Shown here: positions 39,136 through 46,949 of the stretch, piece by piece | Layout: the number at the start of each line of letters is the position of its first letter | Numbering within the stretch: position 1 is the stretch's first letter | Assembly (NCBI GenBank): GCA_030149365.1 | Contig: JASBRP010000026.1 | Location: 1-64,000 of the forward strand | Direction of reading: 5' to 3' | Length of the DNA stretch: 64,000 bases | Source: Solimonas sp. | GTDB taxonomy: Bacteria; Pseudomonadota; Gammaproteobacteria; Nevskiales; Nevskiaceae | Program-made: the position numbers and the translations under genes | The notes under the pieces: generated by a model | Database searches by the model: none | What the model was told of the DNA's origin: nothing | The model's input: the letters and a program-made list of their open reading frames with translations, nothing else

Positions 39136-39472
39136 GGCAGGGCCCTATGGCCTGCCGCGGCGTTGCCGCTGCCTGTCCTCGAGTCCGCCTGGCCCATCTT
39201 TCTGCTTGTCCTCTCCACGCACGATCGAATGATGCCGGGGCGTCTGGGCTTTGCATCTACGTCAAATACCCCACCCCCTTACGCCAATTACCCCATACCG
39301 GCCTTCCGACCCGCCGCCTAGCCTGTTCTGGCAGAGGGAGAGGGGCCGCCAACAGGGGGGCGCGGGGTCGGCGAAGCAAGAAGGATGCCGATACCCGGCC
39401 AATGCCTGCCCCCTCCGTCGGAATTTCTCGGGCTCGAGCCCATTGACGGATGCACACACAGGGAGATGGAAC
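39136..39472. other. divergent regulatory region between sensor kinase and porin/urt genes
   Basis: These 337 bp hold no gene. They separate the leftward kinase-regulator-urease genes from the rightward porin-urtABCDE genes, so both sets of promoters should lie here. The clearest content is a pair of direct repeats at 39258-39295. I found no convincing sigma-70 or sigma-54 promoter; one TGGC/GC-like stretch has wrong spacing. Confidence 0.7.
39258..39295. promoter_or_regulatory. two direct repeats, TACGTCAAATACCCCA / TACGCCAATTACCCCA, spaced 22 bp
   Basis: Copies at 39258-39273 and 39280-39295 agree at 14 of 16 positions. Start-to-start distance is 22 bp, about two helical turns, so bound proteins would sit on the same DNA face. 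This is typical of activator sites for LuxR-type response regulators. The adjacent regulator is the obvious candidate binder. Confidence 0.6.
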
Positions 39473-40495
39473 GTGAGTAAGAAGGAAATGGGGACGCAGC
39501 GCATGAACAGGATCGGCAAGCTCACGCGCTGGGCATCGGCGCTGATGGCCGCTGGCGCGATGGGCGCCATTCCCGTGGCACATGCCGAGATCGAGTTGGG
39601 CAAGGGCATCAGCATCTCCGGCTTTCTGGACATGTCGTATTCGTCCGTCAGCCCGGATGTCGGCTCCAGCACGGAGAGCGTCGGCATCGACCAGTTCGAG
39701 ATCGACTTCAAGTATGCCGGTTCGGACGGCGTCTCCGCGCAGGTGGACATCGAGTACGGCGAGGGTTTCGACGGCAGTGACGACGAGACCTTCGTCGAGC
39801 AGGCTTTCATCACCAAGGCCTTCACCGAGCAGTTCAGCATGAAGGCCGGCCGCTTCCTGAGCTACAGCGGCTGGGAAACCGAAGAGCCCACCGGCCTGTA
39901 CCAGTACAGCGGCACCGGCTATGCCAAGTATTTCTATGGCTACTACCAGAACGGCTTGTCGGCCTACTACAACGGCGGCAAGTTCGCCGTGATGGGCTCC
40001 GTCGTCGCCAGCGCCTTCAATCCGAACGACCGCAATAGCGTCGACGGCGTCGACGACAAGATGGGATACGAGTTCGGCGTGGCCGTGATGCCCGTCGAGG
40101 GGCTGACCGCGAAGGCGTTCTACATCATCGACAAGGACACCGACACCGACATCATCAACGCCTGGGTGTCCTACGCGGTCTCGGGCTTCACCTTCGCGGG
40201 TGAGTACAACACGGTGGAGTACGGTGATACCAGCGCGGTCGTCAATGGCGACGGCGATGGCTACCTGCTGATGGCCAACTACGCCCAGGGCCCCTACGGC
40301 ATCACGCTGCGATACCACGACTTCGAGATCAAGAACGCCGCCGGCGGCACGGTCGACGACGGCAGCGCCATCACCCTGTCGCCCAGCTACAAGGTCGGCG
40401 ACAACCTGCTGCTGGTGCTCGAGTACCGCAAGGACAGCTCCGACACCAACGGCGATTCGGATGCTTTCGCGCTCGAAGCCCTGTTCACGTTCTGA
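39473..40495 (+). CDS. outer-membrane porin (FmdC-like) of the urea uptake locus
   Basis: A 340-residue beta-barrel protein. Signal peptide (ALMAAGAMGAIPVAHA) is followed by GISISGFLDMSYSS and alternating aromatic strands rich in Tyr/Asp, ending in Phe (ALEALFTF), the usual outer-membrane C-terminus. Start GTG at 39473 is chosen because GGGAG lies 7 bp upstream; in-frame ATGs follow at 39488 and 39503. Similar porins annotated FmdC are found next to urt operons, suggesting a channel for urea or short amides. Confidence 0.85.
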   Translation: MSKKEMGTQRMNRIGKLTRWASALMAAGAMGAIPVAHAEIELGKGISISGFLDMSYSSVSPDVGSSTESVGIDQFEIDFKYAGSDGVSAQVDIEYGEGFDGSDDETFVEQAFITKAFTEQFSMKAGRFLSYSGWETEEPTGLYQYSGTGYAKYFYGYYQNGLSAYYNGGKFAVMGSVVASAFNPNDRNSVDGVDDKMGYEFGVAVMPVEGLTAKAFYIIDKDTDTDIINAWVSYAVSGFTFAGEYNTVEYGDTSAVVNGDGDGYLLMANYAQGPYGITLRYHDFEIKNAAGGTVDDGSAITLSPSYKVGDNLLLVLEYRKDSSDTNGDSDAFALEALFTF

Positions 40496-40578
40496 TCCGG
40501 CCTCCCCGGCGTCATCACGCTGCGCTAGCCCTGAGCGGCTGGCGTAGCCAACCCCATACCAGAAATGGAGTCTCTTTC

Positions 40579-41850
40579 ATGAAACTCAAATTCATCCTGA
40601 CGGCCGCCGCGCTCGGCGTCGCCAGCTTCGCGGCCCAGGCCGCCGACACCATCAAGGTCGGCGTGCTGCATTCGCTGTCCGGCACCATGGCGATCTCCGA
40701 GACCACGCTGAAGGACACCGTCCTGATGCTGATCGAGGAGCAGAACAAGAAGGGCGGCGTCATGGGCAAGAAGCTCGAGGCCGTGGTCGTGGACCCGGCC
40801 TCCAACTGGCCGCTGTTCGCCGAGAAGGCCGAGCAGCTGCTGGTCAAGGACAAGGTCGACGTGGTGTTCGGCTGCTGGACCTCGGTGTCGCGCAAGTCGG
40901 TACTGCCGGTGTTCGAGAAGAACAACGGCCTGCTGTTCTACCCGGTGCAGTACGAGGGTGAAGAGTCTTCCAAGAACGTGTTCTACACCGGCGCCTCGCC
41001 CAACCAGCAGGCCATCCCGGCGGTGGACTACCTGATGAAGGACCTCGGCGTGAAGCGCTGGGTGCTGGCCGGCACCGACTACGTCTACCCGCGCACCACG
41101 AACAAGATCCTCGAGGCCTACCTCAAGAGCAAGGGCGTGAAGCAGGAAGACATCCTGATCAACTACACGCCCTTCGGTCACTCCGACTGGCAGTCGATCG
41201 TGGCGGACATCAAGAAGTTCGGCTCGACCGGCAAGAAGACGGCGGTGGTCTCGACCATCAACGGCGACGCCAACGTGCCGTTCTACAAGGAGCTGGGCAA
41301 CCAGAAGATCTCGGCCGAAGACATCCCGGTGGTGGCCTTCTCGGTGGGTGAGGAGGAGCTGGCGGGCCTCGACACCAAGCCGCTGGTCGGCCACTTGGCC
41401 GCCTGGAACTACTTCCAGAGCATCAACACCAAGGCCAACAAGGCCGAGATCGCCACCTGGCAGAAGTTCATCAAGAAGCCGGATCGCACCTTCAACGACC
41501 CGATGGAAGCGACCGTGATCGGCTTCAAGCTCTGGGTCAAGGCGGTGGAGAAGGCCAAGAGCACCGATGTGGCCAAGGTCAGCGACGCCATCATCGGCCT
41601 GGAAGTGCCCAACCTGACCGGCGGCACCGCCCAGATGCTGCCGAACCACCACCTGACCAAGCCGGTGTACATCGGCGAGATCCGCGAGGACGGCCAGTTC
41701 GACATCGTCTGGCAGACCAAGGGTGAGGTGGCGGGCGATGCCTGGTCCGACTACCTGCCGGGCAGCAAGGACGTGGAAGCCGATTGGGTGAAGCTCAAGT
41801 GCGGCAACTACAACACCAAGACCAAGAAGTGCTCGGGCCAGAACTACTGA
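40579..41850 (+). CDS. urtA: urea ABC transporter substrate-binding protein UrtA
   Basis: A 423-residue periplasmic binding protein of the branched-chain-amino-acid-like class. Signal peptide ends AAQA|AD; IKVGVLHSLSGTMAISE, VFGCWTSVSRKSVLPVFE and FYPVQYEGEE are hallmarks of UrtA. TGGAGTC precedes the ATG. It is followed by a strong hairpin, as expected where the binding protein is made in excess of the membrane subunits. Confidence 0.98.
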   Translation: MKLKFILTAAALGVASFAAQAADTIKVGVLHSLSGTMAISETTLKDTVLMLIEEQNKKGGVMGKKLEAVVVDPASNWPLFAEKAEQLLVKDKVDVVFGCWTSVSRKSVLPVFEKNNGLLFYPVQYEGEESSKNVFYTGASPNQQAIPAVDYLMKDLGVKRWVLAGTDYVYPRTTNKILEAYLKSKGVKQEDILINYTPFGHSDWQSIVADIKKFGSTGKKTAVVSTINGDANVPFYKELGNQKISAEDIPVVAFSVGEEELAGLDTKPLVGHLAAWNYFQSINTKANKAEIATWQKFIKKPDRTFNDPMEATVIGFKLWVKAVEKAKSTDVAKVSDAIIGLEVPNLTGGTAQMLPNHHLTKPVYIGEIREDGQFDIVWQTKGEVAGDAWSDYLPGSKDVEADWVKLKCGNYNTKTKKCSGQNY

Positions 41851-41865
41851 GGCCCTGACGCGGAG

Positions 41866-41894
41866 GCCGGCTCCCGGTGACGGGAGCCGGCTTT
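41866..41894 (+). terminator. hairpin after urtA (partial terminator / mRNA stabiliser)
   Basis: Perfect 11-bp stem GCCGGCTCCCG / CGGGAGCCGGC with loop GTGA, then TTTCCC. The T-tract is short, so it probably attenuates rather than stops transcription into urtB, or stabilises the upstream urtA mRNA. Confidence 0.65.
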
Positions 41895-41976
41895 CCCGAC
41901 CCCTTTCTAGGGCTTGCCATCCATTTCCCGCCGCAGCGACGGGGGAATGGCCGCAGGTCCTAATGTGGAAACGAAC

Positions 41977-43623
41977 ATGCAGCTCCGAAGGAATCAGCAG
42001 CGGCGGTACCGAGGTCGCTTCGCACTTCTGTGCCAGCCGCTGCTGCTTTTTATGCTCTGGCTGGGGGGCGCCGCCGCTTGGGCGCAGGCTCCCGCTGGAA
42101 ACGAATTCGATACGGCCGTGGCGTCATTGCCGACGGCCTCCTACATGGAAAAGGAAGTACTGGCGGGGCAGATCGCCCGTAGCGGTCATCCGCAGGCCCA
42201 GGCGCTGCTGCAGGGCTGGCTGGACGGCAAGCTCCACGCCGATGCCTCCGGCCATGTCTGGCTGGAGGGCGAGGGTGGCTACGTCGACCCCGCCAGCGGC
42301 AGTGCGGGCAAGGTCGAGGCCGATGACCTGGAGAAGATCGGCACCAACAACCGGCTGCGCAAGGCGCTCAAGGGCGTGCTGGCGCAGTTCGCGCTGGCCA
42401 GCCCGGCGGCCTCGGCACGCATCCAGGCGGTGCGCGAGATGCGCCGTGAGCTGGACGAATCCGCGGTGGCGGCGCTGCAGGCACGCCTGCCGCAGGAGAC
42501 CGAAGCGGCGGTGAAGCATGAGATCGAGCTGGCGCTGGCGCTGGCCGGGCTGCAGGCCGGCGAGCCGGCGCAGCGCCTGGCGGCCATCGCCAGCCTGGAC
42601 GGTGATCGCAGCGCCGAGGTCTATAACCGCCTGTCGCAGATGGCGTCCGGCGACGAGGCCGACGCGGATGCGGCAGTGCGTAACGCGGCCGGAGCGGCGG
42701 TGCGCAGCATCGAATCCTGGCGCAGCTTCTACCAGGGCGTGGAAACCCTGTTCTTCGGGCTGAGCCTGGGCTCGGTGCTGGTGCTGGCGGCCATCGGCCT
42801 GGCCATCACCTTCGGCGTGATGGGCGTGATCAACATGGCGCATGGCGAGCTGATCATGCTCGGCGCCTATACCGCCTACGTCATGCAGCTGCTGCTGCCC
42901 AACCACATCGGCCTGGCGCTGCTGCTGTCGATCCCCGCGGCCTTCATCGTCTCCGGGCTGGTGGGCGTGGCGATCGAGCGTGGCATCGTGCGGCATCTCT
43001 ACGGGCGCCCGCTGGAAACCCTGCTGGCGACCTTCGGCCTGTCGCTGGTGCTGCAGCAGCTGGTGCGCTCGGTGTTCTCGCCGCTGAACCGCTCGGTGCA
43101 GACGCCGGGCTTCCTCAGCGGCTCCCTGCAGTTCAACGACCTGCTGTCGGTCACCTGGATCCGTCTCTACATCGTGCTGTTCATGCTGATCGTGTTCGCC
43201 GCGCTGTGGCTGACGCTGAACAAGACCTCGCTGGGCCTGAAGGTGCGGGCGGTGTCGCAGAACCGCCGCATGGCCACGGCCATGGGTATCGCCACCTCGC
43301 GGGTGGATGCGATGACCTTCGGCCTGGGCTCGGGCATTGCCGGCATCGCCGGCGTGGCGCTGTCGCAGCTGACCAACGTCGGCCCCAACCTGGGGCAGGC
43401 CTACATCATCGACTCCTTCATGGTGGTGGTGTTCGGTGGCGTGGGCAATCTCTGGGGCACGCTGATCGGCGGCATGGCGCTGGGCGTCACCAACAAGCTG
43501 CTGGAACCCTGGGCCGGCGCGGTGATGGCCAAGATCCTGGTGCTGGTGTTCATCATCCTGTTCATCCAGCGTCGCAAGCAGGGCCTGTTCCCACAAAAGG
43601 GCCGCGCGGCGGAGGGCCACTGA
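41977..43623 (+). CDS. urtB: urea ABC transporter permease UrtB
   Basis: A 548-residue permease of the LivH type with a long N-terminal extension. From the ATG at 41977 it has a signal-like helix (LLFMLWLGGAAAWA), about 220 periplasmic residues with helical repeats, then eight or so transmembrane helices (SLGSVLVLAAIGLAITFGVMGVINMAHGE onward). This long form is the usual UrtB. The frame is open from 41914; the internal ATG was chosen because the signal peptide begins there. The stop overlaps urtC. Confidence 0.95.
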   Translation: MQLRRNQQRRYRGRFALLCQPLLLFMLWLGGAAAWAQAPAGNEFDTAVASLPTASYMEKEVLAGQIARSGHPQAQALLQGWLDGKLHADASGHVWLEGEGGYVDPASGSAGKVEADDLEKIGTNNRLRKALKGVLAQFALASPAASARIQAVREMRRELDESAVAALQARLPQETEAAVKHEIELALALAGLQAGEPAQRLAAIASLDGDRSAEVYNRLSQMASGDEADADAAVRNAAGAAVRSIESWRSFYQGVETLFFGLSLGSVLVLAAIGLAITFGVMGVINMAHGELIMLGAYTAYVMQLLLPNHIGLALLLSIPAAFIVSGLVGVAIERGIVRHLYGRPLETLLATFGLSLVLQQLVRSVFSPLNRSVQTPGFLSGSLQFNDLLSVTWIRLYIVLFMLIVFAALWLTLNKTSLGLKVRAVSQNRRMATAMGIATSRVDAMTFGLGSGIAGIAGVALSQLTNVGPNLGQAYIIDSFMVVVFGGVGNLWGTLIGGMALGVTNKLLEPWAGAVMAKILVLVFIILFIQRRKQGLFPQKGRAAEGH

Positions 43624-44729
43624 TGACTTTCATGGAACGATTGCTGGCCTGGCGCAATGAGCGCGGCGCCTTCGGCTTCTACGCCGTGCTGCTGGCTACC
43701 GCGGTGCTGGTGCCGCTGCTGAACCTGGCGGTGCCGGAGGGCTCGGCCCTGCACATGTCGACCTACACGGTGACCCTGGTCGGCAAGTACATGTCCTACG
43801 CGATCCTGGCGGTGGCGGTGGACCTGATCTGGGGCTACTGCGGCATCCTCAGCCTGGGGCATGCGGCCTTCTTCGCGCTGGGCGGCTATGCCATGGGCAT
43901 GTACCTGATGCGCCAGATCGGCACGCGCGGCGTCTACGGCAATGCCGAGATGCCGGATTTCATGGTATTCCTGAACTGGAGCGAGCTGCCCTGGTACTGG
44001 CAGGGCTTCGACATGTTCTGGTTCGCGGCGATCATGGTGCTGCTGGCACCGGGCCTGCTGGCCTATGTGTTCGGCTGGCTGGCCTTCCGCTCGCGCGTCA
44101 CCGGCGTGTACCTGTCGATCATCACGCAGGCGCTGACCTATGCGCTGCTGCTGGCCTTCTTCCGCAACGAGATGGGCTTTGGCGGCAACAACGGCCTGAC
44201 CGATTTCAAGGAGATCCTCGGCTTCGACCTGAAGGCGCCGGGCACGCGCATGGCCCTGTTCCTGGCCACAGCCCTGGCCCTGGGCCTGGCCTTTGCCGCC
44301 GGCCGCATGATCACCCGCTCGCGCCTGGGCCGCGTGGTGCAGGCGGTGCGCGATGCCGAGAGCCGCACGCGCTTCATCGGCTACCGGGTGGAGTCCTACA
44401 AGCTCTGGCTGTTCGTGTTCTCGGCGATGCTGGCCGGCGTGGCGGGCGCGCTGTACGTGCCGCAGGTGGGCATCATCAACCCCGGCGAGTTCAACCCGAT
44501 CAATTCGATCGAGGTGGTGATCTGGGTGGCGGTGGGCGGGCGCGGCACGCTCTACGGCGCGGTGCTGGGTGCGGTGGTGGTGAATTACGCCAAGACCTGG
44601 TTCACCACGGTGCTGCCCGATATCTGGCTCTATGCCCTCGGCACGCTATTCGTGGTGGTGACGTTGTTCCTGCCGCAAGGGCTGGTGGGGCTGTTCGCAA
44701 AGCTGAAGCTGCGCCGGGGTGCCGCATGA
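43623..44729 (+). CDS. urtC: urea ABC transporter permease UrtC
   Basis: A 368-residue LivM-type permease with about ten helices; GYCGILSLGHAAFFALGGYAMG and FFRNEMGFGGNNGLTDF are diagnostic. The ATG shares a base with the urtB stop (TGATG), and its stop overlaps urtD (ATGA), so urtBCD are translationally coupled. Confidence 0.97.
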   Translation: MTFMERLLAWRNERGAFGFYAVLLATAVLVPLLNLAVPEGSALHMSTYTVTLVGKYMSYAILAVAVDLIWGYCGILSLGHAAFFALGGYAMGMYLMRQIGTRGVYGNAEMPDFMVFLNWSELPWYWQGFDMFWFAAIMVLLAPGLLAYVFGWLAFRSRVTGVYLSIITQALTYALLLAFFRNEMGFGGNNGLTDFKEILGFDLKAPGTRMALFLATALALGLAFAAGRMITRSRLGRVVQAVRDAESRTRFIGYRVESYKLWLFVFSAMLAGVAGALYVPQVGIINPGEFNPINSIEVVIWVAVGGRGTLYGAVLGAVVVNYAKTWFTTVLPDIWLYALGTLFVVVTLFLPQGLVGLFAKLKLRRGAA

Positions 44730-45580
44730 ACGTCCCGCACGCCTTCTCCCGCCTGATACCGGCACGCCTGAGGCCGCCGCCGCGCAGCGGCGACGTGTTC
44801 GAGCGGCACAATCCGCCGGGGCTGGACCTCAGCCACAACACGGTGCTGTACCTGGAGGACATCACGGTCAGCTTCGACGGCTTCCGTGCGCTGAACAAGC
44901 TGACGCTGTACGTGGAGGCCGGCGAGCTGCGTTGCATCATCGGACCCAACGGCGCCGGCAAGACCACGATGATGGACGTGATCACCGGCAAGACCCGGCC
45001 GGACAGCGGCACGGCCTGGTTCGGCCAGACCATCGACCTGCTGGGCATGAGCGAGCCGCAGATCGCGCAGGCCGGCATCGGCCGCAAGTTCCAGAAGCCG
45101 ACGGTGTTCGAGCAGCACACGGTGTTCGAGAATCTGGAGCTGGCCATGGCCGGCGACAAGTCGGTGTGGAAGATGCTGTTCGCCAAGCTCAGCCCGGCGC
45201 AGCTGCTGCGGATCGACGAGGTGCTGGAGACCATCGGCCTGAAGGAGCACCGCGGCGCGCTGGCCGGCGTGTTGTCGCACGGCCAGAAGCAGTGGCTGGA
45301 GATCGGCATGCTGCTGATGCAGGAGCCGCAGCTGCTGCTGGTGGACGAGCCGGTGGCCGGCATGACGCCGCAGGAGACCGAGCGCACCGCGGAGCTGCTG
45401 CTGTCGCTGGCGGGCAAGCATTCGGTGGTGGTGGTGGAGCACGATATGGATTTCGTGCGCTCCATCGCGCGGCAGGTGACGGTGCTGCACGAGGGCAGTG
45501 TGCTGGCAGAAGGGACGATCGACGAGGTGCAGAACGACCCGAAGGTGGTCGAGGTCTACCTGGGAGAACCGCGATGCTGA
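44726..45580 (+). CDS. urtD: urea ABC transporter ATP-binding protein UrtD
   Basis: A 284-residue LivG-type ATPase: Walker A GPNGAGKTT (73-81), a signature region with the altered form LSHGQKQWLEIG instead of LSGGQ, Walker B LLLVDEPVAGM, and the H-loop in VVVEHDMDF. The histidine in the signature (SHGQ) is common in UrtD. Confidence 0.97.
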   Translation: MNVPHAFSRLIPARLRPPPRSGDVFERHNPPGLDLSHNTVLYLEDITVSFDGFRALNKLTLYVEAGELRCIIGPNGAGKTTMMDVITGKTRPDSGTAWFGQTIDLLGMSEPQIAQAGIGRKFQKPTVFEQHTVFENLELAMAGDKSVWKMLFAKLSPAQLLRIDEVLETIGLKEHRGALAGVLSHGQKQWLEIGMLLMQEPQLLLVDEPVAGMTPQETERTAELLLSLAGKHSVVVVEHDMDFVRSIARQVTVLHEGSVLAEGTIDEVQNDPKVVEVYLGEPRC

Positions 45581-46269
45581 GCGTCAAGGGCGTCAACCAG
45601 TTCTATGGCGGCAGCCATACGCTCTGGGACGTGGACCTGGAGGTGGCGACCGGTTCGGTGACCTGCCTGATGGGCCGCAACGGCATGGGCAAGACCACGC
45701 TGCTGCGCGCAGTGATGGGCCTGCTGCCGGTGGCCAGCGGCGAGATCCTCTACGAGGGCAAGGACATCCGCCGCGTGGCGGCCGACCGCCGCGCCGGCAT
45801 GGGGATCGGCTACGTGCCGCAGGGACGCGAAATCTTCCCGCAGCTCACGGTGGAGGAGAACCTGCGGCTGGGGCTGTACGTGCGCAAGAGCGGCCAGGCC
45901 GAGGCGCTGGAGAAGGTCTATGCCACCTTCCCGGTGCTCAAGCAGATGGCCCGGCGTCGTGGCGGCGACCTGTCCGGCGGCCAGCAGCAGCAGCTGGCGA
46001 TCGGCCGCGCGCTGATCTACGACCCGCGCCTGCTGATCCTGGACGAGCCCTGCGAGGGCATCCAGCCGAACATCGTGCAGGAGATCGGCGACCTGATCCT
46101 GCGCCTGAACCAGGACACCGGGCTGACGGTGCTGCTGGTGGAGCAGAAGCTGCCTTTCGCGCGCCGCGTGGCCAGCGAGTTCCGCATCCTGGACAAGGGG
46201 CGGGTGGTGGCGCAGGGGGCGATCCCGGCGCTCAGCGATGACCTGGTGAAGCATCACCTGACGGTGTAA
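45574..46269 (+). CDS. urtE: urea ABC transporter ATP-binding protein UrtE
   Basis: A 231-residue LivF-type ATPase with Walker A GRNGMGKTT, signature LSGGQQQQLAIGRAL and Walker B LLILDEPCEGI; it would pair with UrtD in the importer. It overlaps the urtD end by 7 bp with GGGAGAAC as ribosome site. A REP-like hairpin follows. Confidence 0.97.
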   Translation: MLSVKGVNQFYGGSHTLWDVDLEVATGSVTCLMGRNGMGKTTLLRAVMGLLPVASGEILYEGKDIRRVAADRRAGMGIGYVPQGREIFPQLTVEENLRLGLYVRKSGQAEALEKVYATFPVLKQMARRRGGDLSGGQQQQLAIGRALIYDPRLLILDEPCEGIQPNIVQEIGDLILRLNQDTGLTVLLVEQKLPFARRVASEFRILDKGRVVAQGAIPALSDDLVKHHLTV

Positions 46270-46286
46270 CGATGGATGTGGGAGCG

Positions 46287-46330
46287 GCTTCAGCCGCGAT
46301 CTTCAAGCTTAAAAAGATCGCGGCTGAAGC
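46287..46330. repeat. REP-like hairpin between convergent urtE and tag
   Basis: A perfect 17-bp stem, GCTTCAGCCGCGATCTT / AAGATCGCGGCTGAAGC, with a 10-base loop, preceded by GTGGGAGCG and followed by TTTCCACTAAAAAAGG. The GTGGGAGCGGCTTCAGCCGCGA core is the familiar Pseudomonas/Xanthomonad REP type. It fills the convergent gap and can serve as a two-way terminator. Confidence 0.8.
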
Positions 46331-46354
46331 TGTTTCCACTAAAAAAGGCGCTTT

Positions 46355-46930
46355 CTAGCGCCCGACCTGCTTGTGGCGCGGGCAGCTCACGAGATGGTCG
46401 TTGACCATGCCGGTGGCCTGCATGTGGGCATAGATGATGGTAGTGCCCACGAACTTGAAGCCGCGCTTCTGCAGGTCCTTGCTGTAGGCGTCGGAAACCT
46501 CGGTGCGGGCCGGCACGTCCTTGATGGTCTTGCGCTGGTTCACGATGGGCTTGCCGCCGACGAAGCTCCACTGGTACTTCGCGAAGCTGCCGAATTCCTT
46601 CTGTACAGCCAGGAAGGCCTGGGCGTTGCTGCGGGCGGACCAGACCTTGAGGCGGTTGCGGATGATGCCGGGGTCCAGCAGCAGCTTTTCCAGCTTGGCG
46701 TCGGTGTAGCGCGCGACCTTCTGCGGGTCGAAGTCGGCGAAGGCCTTGCGGTAGCCGTCGCGGCGCTCGAGGATGGTGCGCCAGGACAGGCCGGCCTGGG
46801 CGCCCTCCAGGATCAGGAACTCGAACAGCACGCGGTCGTCATGGACCGGCACCCCCCATTCGCGATCGTGGTACTCGCGGTACTGCGGGGTGGACAGGCA
46901 CCAGGGGCAGGGTTCGGCGGCGACGGGCAT
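46355..46930 (-). CDS. tag: DNA-3-methyladenine glycosylase I
   Basis: A 191-residue base-excision enzyme removing 3-methyladenine from alkylated DNA. CPWCLSTPQYREYHDREWGVPVHDD, EGAQAGLSWRTIL and the C-terminal zinc ligands (YAHMQATGMVNDHLVSCPRH) match Tag. Adjacent, same strand, to a dihydroorotase gene ending 20 bp upstream; no functional link is known. Confidence 0.96.
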   Translation of the reverse strand: MPVAAEPCPWCLSTPQYREYHDREWGVPVHDDRVLFEFLILEGAQAGLSWRTILERRDGYRKAFADFDPQKVARYTDAKLEKLLLDPGIIRNRLKVWSARSNAQAFLAVQKEFGSFAKYQWSFVGGKPIVNQRKTIKDVPARTEVSDAYSKDLQKRGFKFVGTTIIYAHMQATGMVNDHLVSCPRHKQVGR

Positions 46931-46949
46931 GCGGCGGTCTCGGCGGGGC

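Noticed and set aside
39195-39225. Possible sigma-54 promoter upstream of the porin
   Set aside because: The GG and GC elements in TGGCCCATCTTTCTGCTT are 11 bp apart rather than 10, and the flanking consensus is poor.
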